64,000 nucleotides of DNA from Paenibacillus thiaminolyticus (GCF_007066085.1 NZ_CP041405.1:5217001-5281000); one strand, 5' to 3'. Positions 52,745-61,492 are shown, counted from the stretch's first letter. A program made the numbers and translations. Notes: generated by a model not told the origin, from the letters alone.

Positions 52745-53470
52745 ATGAAAAGTAATAAATCAAAAAATGAATTAGGAGTCTTCACAATATATTCTTTATT
52801 TTACATATTTATTGTTGCCATATTTTCGGTAGTGATAATGCATTTCCCTATGCCCATATTAGGAGCTAGCAGCTTCACGGAGGACGTATGGTATGTAGTA
52901 TTTATTAAAATCGTTTTTCTTTTTTTTATTCCCTTATTTATTTATAGAAGACTCGGGCACAAAATTTCTGACATTTTCAAAATTGAACTGAATCGGAAAA
53001 TATGTATAGCTGTAATTGGATGTATGCTTCTAGGCAGTCTTTTAAATAGCAGTTATTTGGCAGAGATTAATAGAGTTGTCGCCAACGGTGATATTATGAC
53101 ATGGATACAATTCACCGTTGGTCTCCTTTTACCACTTGTGCAAGCGGCCATTCCTGAAGAAATATTTTATAGATATATTCTTCAAACCCGATTAGAAAAA
53201 GCGTTTGGAAGCATTTTCGGTATTTTTTTCACTTCCCTTTTGTTCGCTTCTTTTCATTTTCCCTCCCGTTATTTGCTTGCAAGTGGAGGAGAGGGGTATG
53301 CTGGTGATATTTATTCCATTTTAACGGGAACGATTCTGCCTGCTTTTGTTTTTGGAATTATTTTGGGATATTTATGGAGAAGATTCAGGAATGTTTGGAT
53401 AGTAATTGCTTTACATTATGGGATTGATACATTGCCTTCAATTGCCTCTCTATTACATATAGATAGATGA
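52745..53470 (+). CDS. CPBP-family intramembrane metalloprotease
   Basis: A 241-residue Abi/CPBP membrane protein with about seven helices and the family motifs EEIFYRYIL (EExxxR), FASFHFPS (FxxxH) and a final HYGIDTL. ATG at 52745 is 12 bases after AAAGGAG; a GTG at 52712 is an alternative. Codon use is AT-rich, unlike flanking genes, suggesting later arrival. CPBP proteins include CAAX-type proteases and bacteriocin self-immunity proteins; the neighbour is a small secreted protein. Confidence 0.85.
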   Translation: MKSNKSKNELGVFTIYSLFYIFIVAIFSVVIMHFPMPILGASSFTEDVWYVVFIKIVFLFFIPLFIYRRLGHKISDIFKIELNRKICIAVIGCMLLGSLLNSSYLAEINRVVANGDIMTWIQFTVGLLLPLVQAAIPEEIFYRYILQTRLEKAFGSIFGIFFTSLLFASFHFPSRYLLASGGEGYAGDIYSILTGTILPAFVFGIILGYLWRRFRNVWIVIALHYGIDTLPSIASLLHIDR

Positions 53471-53545
53471 AAATCATGAACGTAGGAAATGGGAACTTCA
53501 TGGTGGTTGGAATTAATATTCTCTGCCAGGATGCATTCAAACGAG

Positions 53546-53580
53546 AAAAAAGACCGCCATCCTTCTCCGAGGGGCGGTCT
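53546..53580 (-). terminator. Terminator of the DUF2871 gene
   Basis: AGACCGCC/GGCGGTCT stem; the minus strand then reads TTTTTT. Confidence 0.85.
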
Positions 53581-53663
53581 ATTGATGTGTGCGGATTGGA
53601 TAGTCCGGGACGATAGCGACCCCGTAAGTGCTTCTGCTTCGTTGCGTTATTAGGCTAGCGGCG

Positions 53664-54074
53664 CTATTGCCGCGCCGGCTCCTTAAGCGTCTTGCCGAGC
53701 AGGACCATAAGCCAGATGATGGCGGCGCCCACAAGCGCATGCCCGAGTCCGGCCATATGGTTCAGGCCGTTCATGTCCCTGCCGAGCACCTGCAGGATGC
53801 CGCGCGTCGTCATCGTGCCGATCGTCATCAGCATGCCGGCATTATACACATAGTACCACGCTGTGAACGAGCGGACCTCGTGCACGCGGAACAGGCGCGC
53901 CAGGATGAGGAGCACGAGGAAGAAGAGGAAGCCGAGCACGAGCAGATGGGTATGGAGCGGCTTCAGCATCGTATAGTCCGTAAAGCCGTTCAACTTGGTG
54001 AACTCTCTGAAAAAAACACCTGCTAATAGTCCGAGCACAGCATAAATAAATGATGTCACATACAGCTTTTTCAT
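53664..54074 (-). CDS. DUF2871 membrane protein
   Basis: A 136-residue protein with four membrane helices and conserved KPLHTHLLVLGFLFFL and GLNHMAGLGHALVG (several His, heme- or metal-like ligands). Matches the DUF2871 family. GGAGAGAGG lies before ATG. It is downstream of the two-component genes, with direct TATGAACG repeats in its upstream region. Confidence 0.8.
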   Translation of the reverse strand: MKKLYVTSFIYAVLGLLAGVFFREFTKLNGFTDYTMLKPLHTHLLVLGFLFFLVLLILARLFRVHEVRSFTAWYYVYNAGMLMTIGTMTTRGILQVLGRDMNGLNHMAGLGHALVGAAIIWLMVLLGKTLKEPARQ

Positions 54075-54272
54075 GGTGTATTACCTCTCTCCAATTCATT
54101 TTGGGGACCTGTCTGCTGCCCGGCATCACATAGCCGCCGGGCAGCAGCCGAGGCGGGGTCAAGCTGCCGGAGCTTCCATCGCCTCTGTACTCTCGCCGTT
54201 CTGAGGGAAGGGCAGCATTCTCCCTCCCCTGTTTGTATTTTCGCGTCTCTACCAGATAGTGTACCTGGCTCG

Positions 54273-54291
54273 TATGAACGGAATATGAACG
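54273..54291 (-). promoter_or_regulatory. Direct repeat, candidate response-regulator site before DUF2871
   Basis: Plus strand TATGAACG at 54273-54280 and 54284-54291, 11 bases apart (CGTTCATA twice on the minus strand). TACACT follows 9 bases later on the minus strand as a possible -10. The spacing fits an OmpR-type regulator such as the one at 55772. Confidence 0.5.
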
Positions 54292-54374
54292 TAAGGTAAC
54301 AATTCGGGGCTCGGAGCTGGGCCGACGCCGCATTCATTGGCTGCCTGTGAGGATCCGGACAGGTCAGGCTTGCG

Positions 54375-55775
54375 CTAGGCAGAAGCACCGGAAGGCTTGG
54401 CCGGCAGCAGAACGGTGAACGCCGTCCCTTCCCCGACGGCGCTCACGGCGTGAATCGATCCGCCGTGCAAGTGAACGATGCGCTCGGCGATGGAGAGCCC
54501 GAGGCCGGTTCCGCTCTGCGATCCCCGCTCCGGAGAGCTTGATTTGTAGAAGCGGTCGAAAATATAGGGAAGATCCTCCGGGGCGATGCCTTTGCCGGTA
54601 TCGCGAATGACCACCTCGGCGTTTCCCTGGTCATTTATTCCACATTGTACATAAAGGCTTCCGCCCGTATCTGTAAACTTGATCGCATTGGCGAGCAGGT
54701 TCATCCACACTTGATGGAGCAGTCCGGCATCGCCGGACATCTCCGTCTTCTGGAGCTCGAGATGCAGCTCCAGCTCTTTCTCCGACCATTGGGGCTCCAG
54801 CGTGATCAACAGTTCCCGCAGATGCTCATCGAGCCGGAACGGCACCCGCTTGAGGGCCTCCTGGCCGCGATCGAGCGAGGCGAGCGTCAGCAGCTGCCGG
54901 CTGAGCCCGGACAAGCGCTCGCTCTCCACTGCGATGATATGGAGATACTTCCGTTCCTCATCCGGGGGCAGCGGATGCTCGAGCAATTGGGCGGCCAGCC
55001 CGCGAATCGATGTAAGCGGCGATTGGATCTCATGGGACACGTTGGCGACGAATTGCCTCCGCATCGTGTCTGCCTGCTCGATCGATTGGGCCATGCGCGT
55101 GAACCGGCGGGCCAGTTCCCCAATCTCGTCCTGGCGGTGGACATCAAGCCAGACCTCATATTGTCCGCGCTCCAGCTCGGTGGTTGCCTTCGCGAGCCGG
55201 TTGACCGGGCGGACGATGTACCGGGACTTGATAGCGATGAGCACGAGGCTGAAGCCGAAGGTGACGGCCAGCAGCACGGCCAGCAGCAGGCGGATCTCCT
55301 TCGTCTGCTGTACCATATCCGGGCGGATGAACAGTGCGTAGCGCCGGCCCTGCGCTTCCAGCGGAAGACCATAGCTGAACTCCAGCTTGTTCTCGAAAAT
55401 ATTCGGGATGAACCACCGCTGCTTGTTCTCCAGCAGGCCCTTGTATACTTGGCCGTCAAGCACGCGCCGCACGACTCCCTCGGGCAAGGAGGCATCCTTG
55501 AAGGCGCGGCCGAACGCGGCCGCTTGCCCGTCCTCGTCGAACAAATAGAGCTGGTACCCCATCCCGGAGAGATGCTCCATATAGGAGGCGAGCTTGTCCG
55601 GGGGCGATTCCGTGGCGAAAAAGGTAATGGAACGCCCGATATCCCGCATCTTCTCTTCATAATGAAGATTGAGCGTATGGCCGTATGCCAGATTGGCCGT
55701 CAGGAGGCCGACCGCGAAGCTGAGCAGCACGATGACGACGGAGCTGGTTACAATCGTCGCATATAAGGATCTCAT
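54375..55775 (-). CDS. Sensor histidine kinase
   Basis: A 466-residue membrane sensor: TM1 at about 7-29, an extracellular domain to about 160, TM2 at about 165-185, HAMP to about 235, HisKA with NVSHEIQSPLTSIRG (His near 246), and HATPase with N, G1 (DTGKGIAPEDLP) and G2 (GTGLGLSIAERI) boxes. It overlaps the response regulator gene by 4 bases. Signal not known. The DUF2871 gene downstream is the likely target. Confidence 0.93.
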   Translation of the reverse strand: MRSLYATIVTSSVVIVLLSFAVGLLTANLAYGHTLNLHYEEKMRDIGRSITFFATESPPDKLASYMEHLSGMGYQLYLFDEDGQAAAFGRAFKDASLPEGVVRRVLDGQVYKGLLENKQRWFIPNIFENKLEFSYGLPLEAQGRRYALFIRPDMVQQTKEIRLLLAVLLAVTFGFSLVLIAIKSRYIVRPVNRLAKATTELERGQYEVWLDVHRQDEIGELARRFTRMAQSIEQADTMRRQFVANVSHEIQSPLTSIRGLAAQLLEHPLPPDEERKYLHIIAVESERLSGLSRQLLTLASLDRGQEALKRVPFRLDEHLRELLITLEPQWSEKELELHLELQKTEMSGDAGLLHQVWMNLLANAIKFTDTGGSLYVQCGINDQGNAEVVIRDTGKGIAPEDLPYIFDRFYKSSSPERGSQSGTGLGLSIAERIVHLHGGSIHAVSAVGEGTAFTVLLPAKPSGASA

Positions 55776-56452
55776 GATTCACGAACCTCCAGCTTATAGC
55801 CGAGTCCCCGGATGGTGACGATGCGGAAGTCATCGGTCGTCTCATGCAGCCGCTCCCGCAGACGCTTAATATGGACATCGATGGTCCGGCTGTCGCCGGT
55901 GAAGTCCGCGCCCCAGATCTGATCGAGCAGCTGGTCGCGCGTGAACAATCTGCCGGGATGGGCGGCCAGCTGTGCCAGCAGCTCGAATTCCTTGCGGGGC
56001 AAGGTCCACTCCTGCCCGCCGGCCGTCACGAGATAGCTCGCTCTGTCGATGATCGTGTCGTGGAAGCGTATCGTTGAGGCCGATACGAGCTGATAGCGCC
56101 GCAGGAGCGCCTTCATCCGGAACAGAAGCTCTTTCGGCTCGAACGGCTTGACCAGATAATCGTCGGTGCCGGCTTCATAGCCTGCGGCCTTATCCTCCAG
56201 CTCGCCGCGGGCTGTGAGCAGAATGACCGGAATATCGTAATGCCGGCGGATATCGGCGCAGAGCGTCCAGCCGTCCATGCCGGGCATCATGACATCGACA
56301 ACGGCGATATGCACCGTTTCTTTGTCTAACCGACGAGAAGCATCCAGGCCGTCAGCCGCCTCAATCACCTCATATTGCTCCCGTTCAAGGATCAAGCGCA
56401 GCAGCGCCCGAATATGCGGATCGTCGTCCGCCACAAGCACTCGAATGCGCAT
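55772..56452 (-). CDS. OmpR/PhoB-family response regulator
   Basis: A 226-residue regulator: receiver with phospho-acceptor Asp in VVDVMMPGMDG (near 53), Lys in YLVKPFEPKEL, and a C-terminal winged helix ending SRTIDVHIKRLRERL and TIRGLGYKLE. AAGGTGGTGC lies before ATG. First gene of the two-component operon. Confidence 0.95.
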   Translation of the reverse strand: MRIRVLVADDDPHIRALLRLILEREQYEVIEAADGLDASRRLDKETVHIAVVDVMMPGMDGWTLCADIRRHYDIPVILLTARGELEDKAAGYEAGTDDYLVKPFEPKELLFRMKALLRRYQLVSASTIRFHDTIIDRASYLVTAGGQEWTLPRKEFELLAQLAAHPGRLFTRDQLLDQIWGADFTGDSRTIDVHIKRLRERLHETTDDFRIVTIRGLGYKLEVRES

Positions 56453-56518
56453 CCGTAAGCACCACCTTAAATGTAATAATTTTCACATAAACCGGAGACA
56501 ACACTCTCCATATAGCAA

Positions 56519-56551
56519 ATCCTTGGAACCGCGGATGGCGGCTCCAAGGAT
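56519..56551. terminator. Hairpin between the response regulator and a small membrane gene
   Basis: ATCCTTGGA/TCCAAGGAT, 9 bp, with poor T-tails. It follows the small minus-strand gene. Confidence 0.5.
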
Positions 56552-56562
56552 CTCGATGTTCG

Positions 56563-56769
56563 CTACAAAAACGTTTTGTCGACCATTAAGGCAATCAAAT
56601 AAAAGCAAAATAAGGAAAATAACCAGCATCCTGTCCCAAGCAAGCGGTGTTGCTTTCTCCAAAATTGAAAGCCGAGTGCCAATATTCCGGCATTGGCCAG
56701 AACCAGCACCACGGACATGCCGACAATGGCAATCCAATACAGCACTTCAAATACAGCGGCCGTCGTCAT
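56563..56769 (-). CDS. Small two-helix membrane protein
   Basis: A 68-residue protein with two membrane helices (about 5-30 and 46-64) joined by a basic loop (FWRKQHR). GGGAGCGAC lies upstream of ATG. No family recognised. It lies upstream of the two-component operon on the same strand but is separated by a hairpin. Confidence 0.6.
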   Translation of the reverse strand: MTTAAVFEVLYWIAIVGMSVVLVLANAGILALGFQFWRKQHRLLGTGCWLFSLFCFYLIALMVDKTFL

Positions 56770-57015
56770 GGAAAGTCGCTCCCATCTTCATTATTGCATT
56801 CCCTCTGTAACCTTATCCATACGATACCATCCCGCATGCGGCAATGACAAGCCAACGGGACGGAGAAATGTGTCGAATTGAAGCGCTTCGGAAGAAGGAA
56901 GCGGGCTAGGCATGTCCCTAAAATAAGGCGCGTGCCGCGGACAATCATCCAAGAATTTTCAGGCGGCAATGAGTATGTATAAACGAGAGGCTCGTAGACG
57001 AAAGGGGATAGACGC

Positions 57016-57678
57016 ATGGAAGGACGGCAGTTAGCCAGCAAATGGCTGAAGACGGAAGCGCTGCTGGGAAATCCGCGGGTTGCGGATCATATTCCGGCAA
57101 CGCGGGTGTATAACACCTCCAATTTGCATCAAATGCTGAACCGATATGGATTTGTCGTCATCAAGCCGATCGTGGGCGGCGGCGGAAACGGCGTCATCAA
57201 AATCACCATGGAAGGCGGGAATTATGCGTACACCTATATGGCGAATACGCGCTCATTTACCGGGTTCGATGAGATGGTCCGCTCGCTGTCCACGGTGAAG
57301 AAGAAGCGCAGATACATTATTCAGCGCGGCATTCGGCTGGCTTCGATTAGCGGGAGACCGATCGATTACCGGGTCAAATTCGTGAAGACGAAGGGAAGAT
57401 GGGTCTGCCGGGGCGTCGTCGGCAGGCTGGCGCGCCAGGGCCTCTTCGTGACGAATCTATGCAGAGGCGGGACGCAGCTCAACGGGTCAGAAGGCATTCG
57501 CCGCTCCTTGTCCGGCCGGATGGTTCGAGCGAAGAGGCGGGAGATGCTGAATATTTCGCAGAAATGCACCCGAATCTTGGAGAGGAAGTACCCGGGCATT
57601 CGCCAGCTCGGCTATGATTACGGGATCGACAAATCCGGACATATCTGGATCTTTGAAGTGAATACGCGCCCGCAATAG
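57016..57678 (+). CDS. YheC/YheD-family ATP-grasp protein
   Basis: A 220-residue ATP-grasp protein of the spore-coat-associated YheC/D family: VVIKPIVGGGGNGVIKI nucleotide loop near residue 48, IQRGIRL, RPIDYRVKF, and metal-binding IWIFEVNTRPQ at the end. AAAGGGGATAGACGC precedes ATG. It keeps the ATP-grasp core but is shorter than full YheC/D proteins, which carry an extra N-terminal domain. Probably expressed in sporulation. Confidence 0.85.
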   Translation: MEGRQLASKWLKTEALLGNPRVADHIPATRVYNTSNLHQMLNRYGFVVIKPIVGGGGNGVIKITMEGGNYAYTYMANTRSFTGFDEMVRSLSTVKKKRRYIIQRGIRLASISGRPIDYRVKFVKTKGRWVCRGVVGRLARQGLFVTNLCRGGTQLNGSEGIRRSLSGRMVRAKRREMLNISQKCTRILERKYPGIRQLGYDYGIDKSGHIWIFEVNTRPQ

Positions 57679-57768
57679 CGAACATTCGCGATGCGGGCGG
57701 CTTCCGCGCTTACAGTCCATAGAGTGATAGATTTCATTTGGGAACAACAAGATTATGATTAAAGATTT

Positions 57769-57892
57769 TTATCCAAAAGTCAACAAAAATAGATGTGAAT
57801 AAAACTATCCACATCATCCCCAATGATTCAAGTCCTTTTTCGACGGTTATCAACAAGTTAAACACATATCTTCCACAGCCGGTTGTGGATAA
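57769..57892. promoter_or_regulatory. Cluster of DnaA boxes upstream of sda
   Basis: Matches to TTATCCACA: TTATCCAAA (57769), TGTGAATAA (57794, minus), CTATCCACA (57805), TTATCAACA (57847), TCTTCCACA (57869, weaker) and a perfect TGTGGATAA (57884, minus). In B. subtilis sda is driven by DnaA, so the cluster fits the gene. Confidence 0.75.
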
Positions 57893-57900
57893 CGGAACGC

Positions 57901-57930
57901 TTGTTCCTGAGAAATCAACCATGATATGAT
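57901..57930 (+). promoter_or_regulatory. Promoter of sda
   Basis: TTGTTC at 57901-57906, 18-base spacer, TATGAT at 57925-57930 with a TG-A extension in front. It lies directly after the DnaA boxes. Confidence 0.6.
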
Positions 57931-57972
57931 GATGGGGCATTAAGGAAACTTTTAGGAAAGGTTGTGATTAGG

Positions 57973-58122
57973 ATGGCTTTGCTCTCCGATGAATTGCTTA
58001 TGGATTCCTATGAGCAGGCAATCAAGCTGGGTCTAGATGATGACTTCATCGCGCTGCTGCTTGCCGAAATTCAGAAACGCCGCCTGCATCCGACCCTCTT
58101 CCACAAACCGGTGTGCAGATAG
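57973..58122 (+). CDS. sda: Sporulation inhibitor Sda
   Basis: A 49-residue checkpoint protein that blocks sporulation sensor kinases when replication is disturbed. It opens MALLSDELLMDSYEQAIKLG and continues DDDFIALLLAEIQKRRL, two helices in the Sda pattern (LSDELL...SY...A..L.L..DFI.L...EI..R.L). ATG at 57973 lies 11 bases after AGGAAAGG. The DnaA-box cluster upstream supports the call. The C-terminal LHPTLFHKPVCR tail differs from B. subtilis. Confidence 0.92.
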   Translation: MALLSDELLMDSYEQAIKLGLDDDFIALLLAEIQKRRLHPTLFHKPVCR

Positions 58123-58144
58123 AATAGCCGGTTATTCGTGATCC

Positions 58145-58402
58145 TTACTCCCAAGACAGGCCATTGACAGTTGAGGACGTGTTACAGTGCTCACAATATA
58201 AGATATGCACACACAACCGGCTGCTAGAACGATCCTGGATATGGATCGGAAGCGTGTCATTGGCGTCCTCCGCTTGGAAATAAGGAGAGTAAGGTCCATA
58301 ATAATCTTCCAGTTTGCCGCTGTCGACGGCTGGGTTCAAACAGTTCGGACATTGAAGCATGTGACTGGTTATGCCGTTGCATAGTGGACAAACATGAAAC
58401 AA
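58145..58402 (-). CDS. Small zinc-ribbon protein
   Basis: An 85-residue protein with three CxxC pairs: CPLC (5-8), CPNC (18-21) and CEHC near 70, consistent with one or two zinc ribbons. The middle is acidic and Tyr-rich (LEDYYGPYSPYFQAED). TTG start at 58402 lies 6 bases after GGAGGAGG. That ribosome site and the first two bases of the start are in a 16-bp hairpin arm. Function unknown; convergent with sda. Confidence 0.75.
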   Translation of the reverse strand: MFHVCPLCNGITSHMLQCPNCLNPAVDSGKLEDYYGPYSPYFQAEDANDTLPIHIQDRSSSRLCVHILYCEHCNTSSTVNGLSWE

Positions 58403-58448
58403 GGGTATCCTCCTCCATTAGATACAGAATAGGAGTAGGATACCCTTT
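58401..58448 (-). promoter_or_regulatory. Hairpin covering the ribosome site and start of the zinc-ribbon gene
   Basis: Minus strand: AAGGGTATCCTACTCC, 15-base loop, GGAGGAGGATACCCTT; 15 of 16 pairs. The right arm contains the GGAGGAGG ribosome site and runs into the TTG start. No T-run follows, so a terminator role is unlikely. Confidence 0.65.
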
Positions 58449-58517
58449 CTTTCCTTGTCTCATGACAAGCCGTTATTATTCCGCTATCCGCGCCGTTCGC
58501 GCTTCCTGTCGGGCAGC

Positions 58518-59525
58518 TTACATCTTCATGTTGCTGCTGTGGCCAGGGGACAGCTTGGCCGTCGGATCGATGTACACCTTCGCGTTGTTCACCGCTGTTG
58601 GCGCTTCGCCGAAGCCGACCGCAATCAATTTCAGCTTGCCGGGATATGTCGTAATATCGCCTGCCGCGAATATGCCTGGAATGTTGGTCTCCATCCGGGT
58701 ATCGACGACAATCGATCCGCCTTCAATGTTCAATCCCCATTCGGCAATCGGCCCCAACGAGGATACGAAGCCGAAGTTAACGATGACCGCATCGACATCG
58801 ATATCCATCGAGTCTTTGCTCTTCGTATCGGTGATGGTCACCCGTTCCACGCGTCCCGCGTCTCCGTGCAGGGCGGTAATCTCCTTCGGCGTCAGCACCT
58901 GCACCTTGGAGTTCATCAATTGCTCGACGCTGTGCTCATGGGCGCGGAATTTGTCGCGGCGGTGAATCAGGGTCACCTGCTCCGCGATCGGCTCCAGCAT
59001 TAATGCCCAGTCTACGGCGGAATCGCCGCCGCCGCTGATCAACACGCGCTGACCTTTGTACTGCTGCAGATCGCTGACGAAATAGTGCAGGTTCGACTTC
59101 TCGTACGGCGCGGCTTCCGGCAGCTCGAGCCTGCGCGGTTCGAAGGCGCCTACGCCTGCGGTGATGATCACGGCCTTGGCGTGATGAACCTGCTTATCCG
59201 TCGTAACCGCGAAGAGGCGCTCGTCGAGCTTCTCGACCTTAAGCACTTTCTCTTCCAGCCGCACATCGGGGTGGAAATGCTCCATCTGCTGCTTGAGCTG
59301 ATTGACCAGTTCCTGGGCCGTAACCTTCGGGAATCCGGCTACGTCGTAAATGTATTTCTCGGGATACAGGGCTGCTAACTGTCCTCCTAGTTGAGGCATG
59401 CTCTCAAGCAGCCGTACGGATGCTTGGCGCATACCGCCGTAGAAGGCGGCAAACATTCCGGCAGGACCGCCACCAATAATAAGAATATCTACAATATCTT
59501 GTTGTGAAGCTGGCTGTGAATCCAA
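58518..59525 (-). CDS. yumC: Ferredoxin/flavodoxin-NADP+ reductase, YumC type
   Basis: A 335-residue thioredoxin-reductase-like flavoprotein without the CxxC redox pair, as in YumC-type FNR. FAD motif [21 protein letters not shown] motif [13 protein letters not shown], and [25 protein letters not shown]. The C-terminal [12 protein letters not shown] tail fits the family. TTG start lies 8 bases after GGAGGT. It supplies reduced ferredoxin/flavodoxin to biosynthetic enzymes. Confidence 0.94.
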   Translation of the reverse strand: MDSQPASQQDIVDILIIGGGPAGMFAAFYGGMRQASVRLLESMPQLGGQLAALYPEKYIYDVAGFPKVTAQELVNQLKQQMEHFHPDVRLEEKVLKVEKLDERLFAVTTDKQVHHAKAVIITAGVGAFEPRRLELPEAAPYEKSNLHYFVSDLQQYKGQRVLISGGGDSAVDWALMLEPIAEQVTLIHRRDKFRAHEHSVEQLMNSKVQVLTPKEITALHGDAGRVERVTITDTKSKDSMDIDVDAVIVNFGFVSSLGPIAEWGLNIEGGSIVVDTRMETNIPGIFAAGDITTYPGKLKLIAVGFGEAPTAVNNAKVYIDPTAKLSPGHSSNMKM

Positions 59526-59751
59526 GGCAGAGCACCTCCAAAATGACGATGTCTGACCACGTGATCATGGTCATTGTGCAATCCGGCACATTATCCATTA
59601 TAAACCTAGTACGGAGAGAAGGAAACAATGCATTTGAAAAGGTTTCATGCGATGTCAGCGATTTTCACAAATGAAATGTGGTACAATATAGGAAAGAAGG
59701 AAGAACACGAAAATTTTGACCCATTAATTGACAGTTCAAAAAAACAAACAT

Positions 59752-59765
59752 CTAAAACGCTTACA
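59752..59765 (+). promoter_or_regulatory. Cre-like site between yumC and ndh
   Basis: CTAAAACGCTTACA matches 12 of 14 positions of the CcpA cre consensus. Confidence 0.4.
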
Positions 59766-59918
59766 TTTAGGAATAAGTAAAAATGATGCTTGTATTTTAG
59801 CTGGAAACTCGATATCATTGCATGTGGATTGTATACAAAGTTCGATAAATTGTCGATGATGCAATTCACAGCGGCGTTTCTTTTATACAACATCGCGTAG
59901 GCAATAGTTTGTTTTTTT

Positions 59919-59936
59919 TTGTGGGGATTTTCACAT
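59919..59936 (+). promoter_or_regulatory. Rex-like operator upstream of ndh
   Basis: TTGTGGGGATTTTCACAT keeps TTGTG and TTCACA of the Rex palindrome TTGTGAA-N4-TTCACAA, 15 of 18 with free centre. Rex senses NADH and controls ndh in B. subtilis. Confidence 0.5.
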
Positions 59937-60049
59937 TTCCACTACAACTTACTTATTATAAATGGGCGTCGAAGCACAGCCGATTCTTTTCCTGCGGGTC
60001 CACAGAGTCGGCTCAAGTTGATTTACCCGACTGGAAGGAGCAAATTACG

Positions 60050-61246
60050 ATGAGCAACATACCTAAAATCGTCATTTTAGGCGCGGGATACGGTGGCATC
60101 ATGGCAGCTCAGCGGCTGCAAAAAGAATTGAATTACAATGAAGCGGATGTAACGCTGGTCAACAAACATGACTACCATTACTTCACGACTCATTTGCATA
60201 TGCCTGCTGCCGGTACAGACTCCTATGAAAATGCCCGCGTATCGATTTCCAAGCTAATCGACGAGTTCAAGATTGATTTCGTCAAATCGGCCGTCAAAGA
60301 AATCCGCGTGCAAGACAAGAAGGTCATTTTGGAAGACGGAACGCTGTCCTTTGATTACTTGGTCATCGGCCTGGGCGGAGAGCCGGAGACATTTGGCATT
60401 CCGGGTCTGGGCGAGTATGCGTTCAGCATTCGCAGCATCAACTCGGTTCGCGTCATCCGCGAGCATATTGAACATCAATTCGCTCTGTTCAAGCAGGATG
60501 AGAGCAAGAAAGAGCGCTTGAACTTTATTGTCGGCGGAGCGGGCTTCACCGGCATTGAGTTCGTAGGCGAATTATCCGATCGCGTTCCACAGCTGTGCAA
60601 GCAGTTCGATGTTGACCCGCAGCTCGTTAATATTTATAACATTGAAGCGGCGCCGACAGCGCTCCCGGGCTTCGATCCGGAGTTGGTCGAATACGCGATG
60701 GACGTGCTGAAGAAGAAGGGCGTAACGTTCAAGCTGGCGACCGCAATCAAGGAATGCACACCGGAAGGCGTCGTGCTCGCGACCGGTGAAGAGATCAAGG
60801 CATCCACCGTCGTATGGACCGGGGGCATCCGCGGCAACCGTCTCATCGAGCAAGCCGGCTTCGAAGCGATGCGCGGCCGTGTCAAGGTGGATGAATATTT
60901 GAGAGCGCCTGGCCATGACAACATCTTTATTATCGGCGACAACTCGCTGATGATTAACCCGGCGAACGATCGTCCCTTCCCGCCGACGGCGCAAATGGCG
61001 ATGCAGCAAGGTCCGGTATGTACAAGCAATATCGTCGCTTCCATTCGCAATCAACCGCTCAAGAAATTCGAGTATCATAATAAAGGGACCGTAGCATCCC
61101 TGGGCAAAGGCGAAGCGATCGGCGTCGTCGGCTCGAAGAAGCTGAAAGGCTTCTGGGCGGCACAGCTGAAAAAAGTGATCGACATTCGCTGGCTGTTCAT
61201 CATCGGAGGCATTTCCTTGGCGCTTCGCAAAGGAAAGTTCTTCTAA
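60050..61246 (+). CDS. ndh: Type II NADH:quinone dehydrogenase
   Basis: A 398-residue single-subunit NADH dehydrogenase (NDH-2). FAD motif VILGAGYGGIMAAQRL, NADH motif FIVGGAGFTGIEFVGEL, IFIIGDNSLMINP, and the quinone-site AQMAMQQGP. The C-terminal LKGFWAAQLKKVIDIRWLFIIGGISL is the membrane-binding part. ATG at 60050 lies 9 bases after GGAAGGAG. Feeds electrons from NADH to menaquinone. Confidence 0.95.
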   Translation: MSNIPKIVILGAGYGGIMAAQRLQKELNYNEADVTLVNKHDYHYFTTHLHMPAAGTDSYENARVSISKLIDEFKIDFVKSAVKEIRVQDKKVILEDGTLSFDYLVIGLGGEPETFGIPGLGEYAFSIRSINSVRVIREHIEHQFALFKQDESKKERLNFIVGGAGFTGIEFVGELSDRVPQLCKQFDVDPQLVNIYNIEAAPTALPGFDPELVEYAMDVLKKKGVTFKLATAIKECTPEGVVLATGEEIKASTVVWTGGIRGNRLIEQAGFEAMRGRVKVDEYLRAPGHDNIFIIGDNSLMINPANDRPFPPTAQMAMQQGPVCTSNIVASIRNQPLKKFEYHNKGTVASLGKGEAIGVVGSKKLKGFWAAQLKKVIDIRWLFIIGGISLALRKGKFF

Positions 61247-61249
61247 GCG

Positions 61250-61492
61250 ATGCGTCATTGCAGCGTGCAGGTGCGGGGGCTGCTGACCCGCCCCGAATTG
61301 GATCGCTACAACGCCTTGATGGAGGCCGGATCGTATCTGGAGCAGCAGAACCGCCACGATCTGGCCTATACCGTGCAAAAAGAAATCGATCTGCTCATTC
61401 AACCGGCGATCGAACGGCTGAAGGAAAAAGGCCGTATGCGTGATCGCATGACAGCGGAATATTTGGCTTCTCTGCAGGATGAAGAAGATTGA
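61250..61492 (+). CDS. Small helical protein co-transcribed with ndh
   Basis: An 80-residue protein starting 3 bases after the ndh stop. It is rich in charged residues and mainly helical (ELDRYNALMEAGSYLEQQNR, then VQKEIDLLIQPAIERLKEK). The ribosome site AAAGGAAAG is inside the ndh end. No motif recognised. Its position suggests a partner or regulator of NDH-2; not proven. Confidence 0.65.
   Translation: MRHCSVQVRGLLTRPELDRYNALMEAGSYLEQQNRHDLAYTVQKEIDLLIQPAIERLKEKGRMRDRMTAEYLASLQDEED

Larger units (their letters stand above)
59526..60049. other. Divergent regulatory stretch between yumC and ndh
   Basis: No gene seen in 524 bases. It holds the yumC ribosome site, a cre-like site (59752-59765), AT-rich promoter-like sequence and a Rex-like operator (59919-59936). 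The plus-strand frame to 59909 is an N-terminal extension of ndh without a ribosome site. Confidence 0.6.

Noticed and set aside
53628..54026. Plus-strand His/Glu-rich frame opposite DUF2871
   Set aside because: Antisense of a four-helix membrane protein gene; charged composition is the usual mirror of hydrophobic codons.
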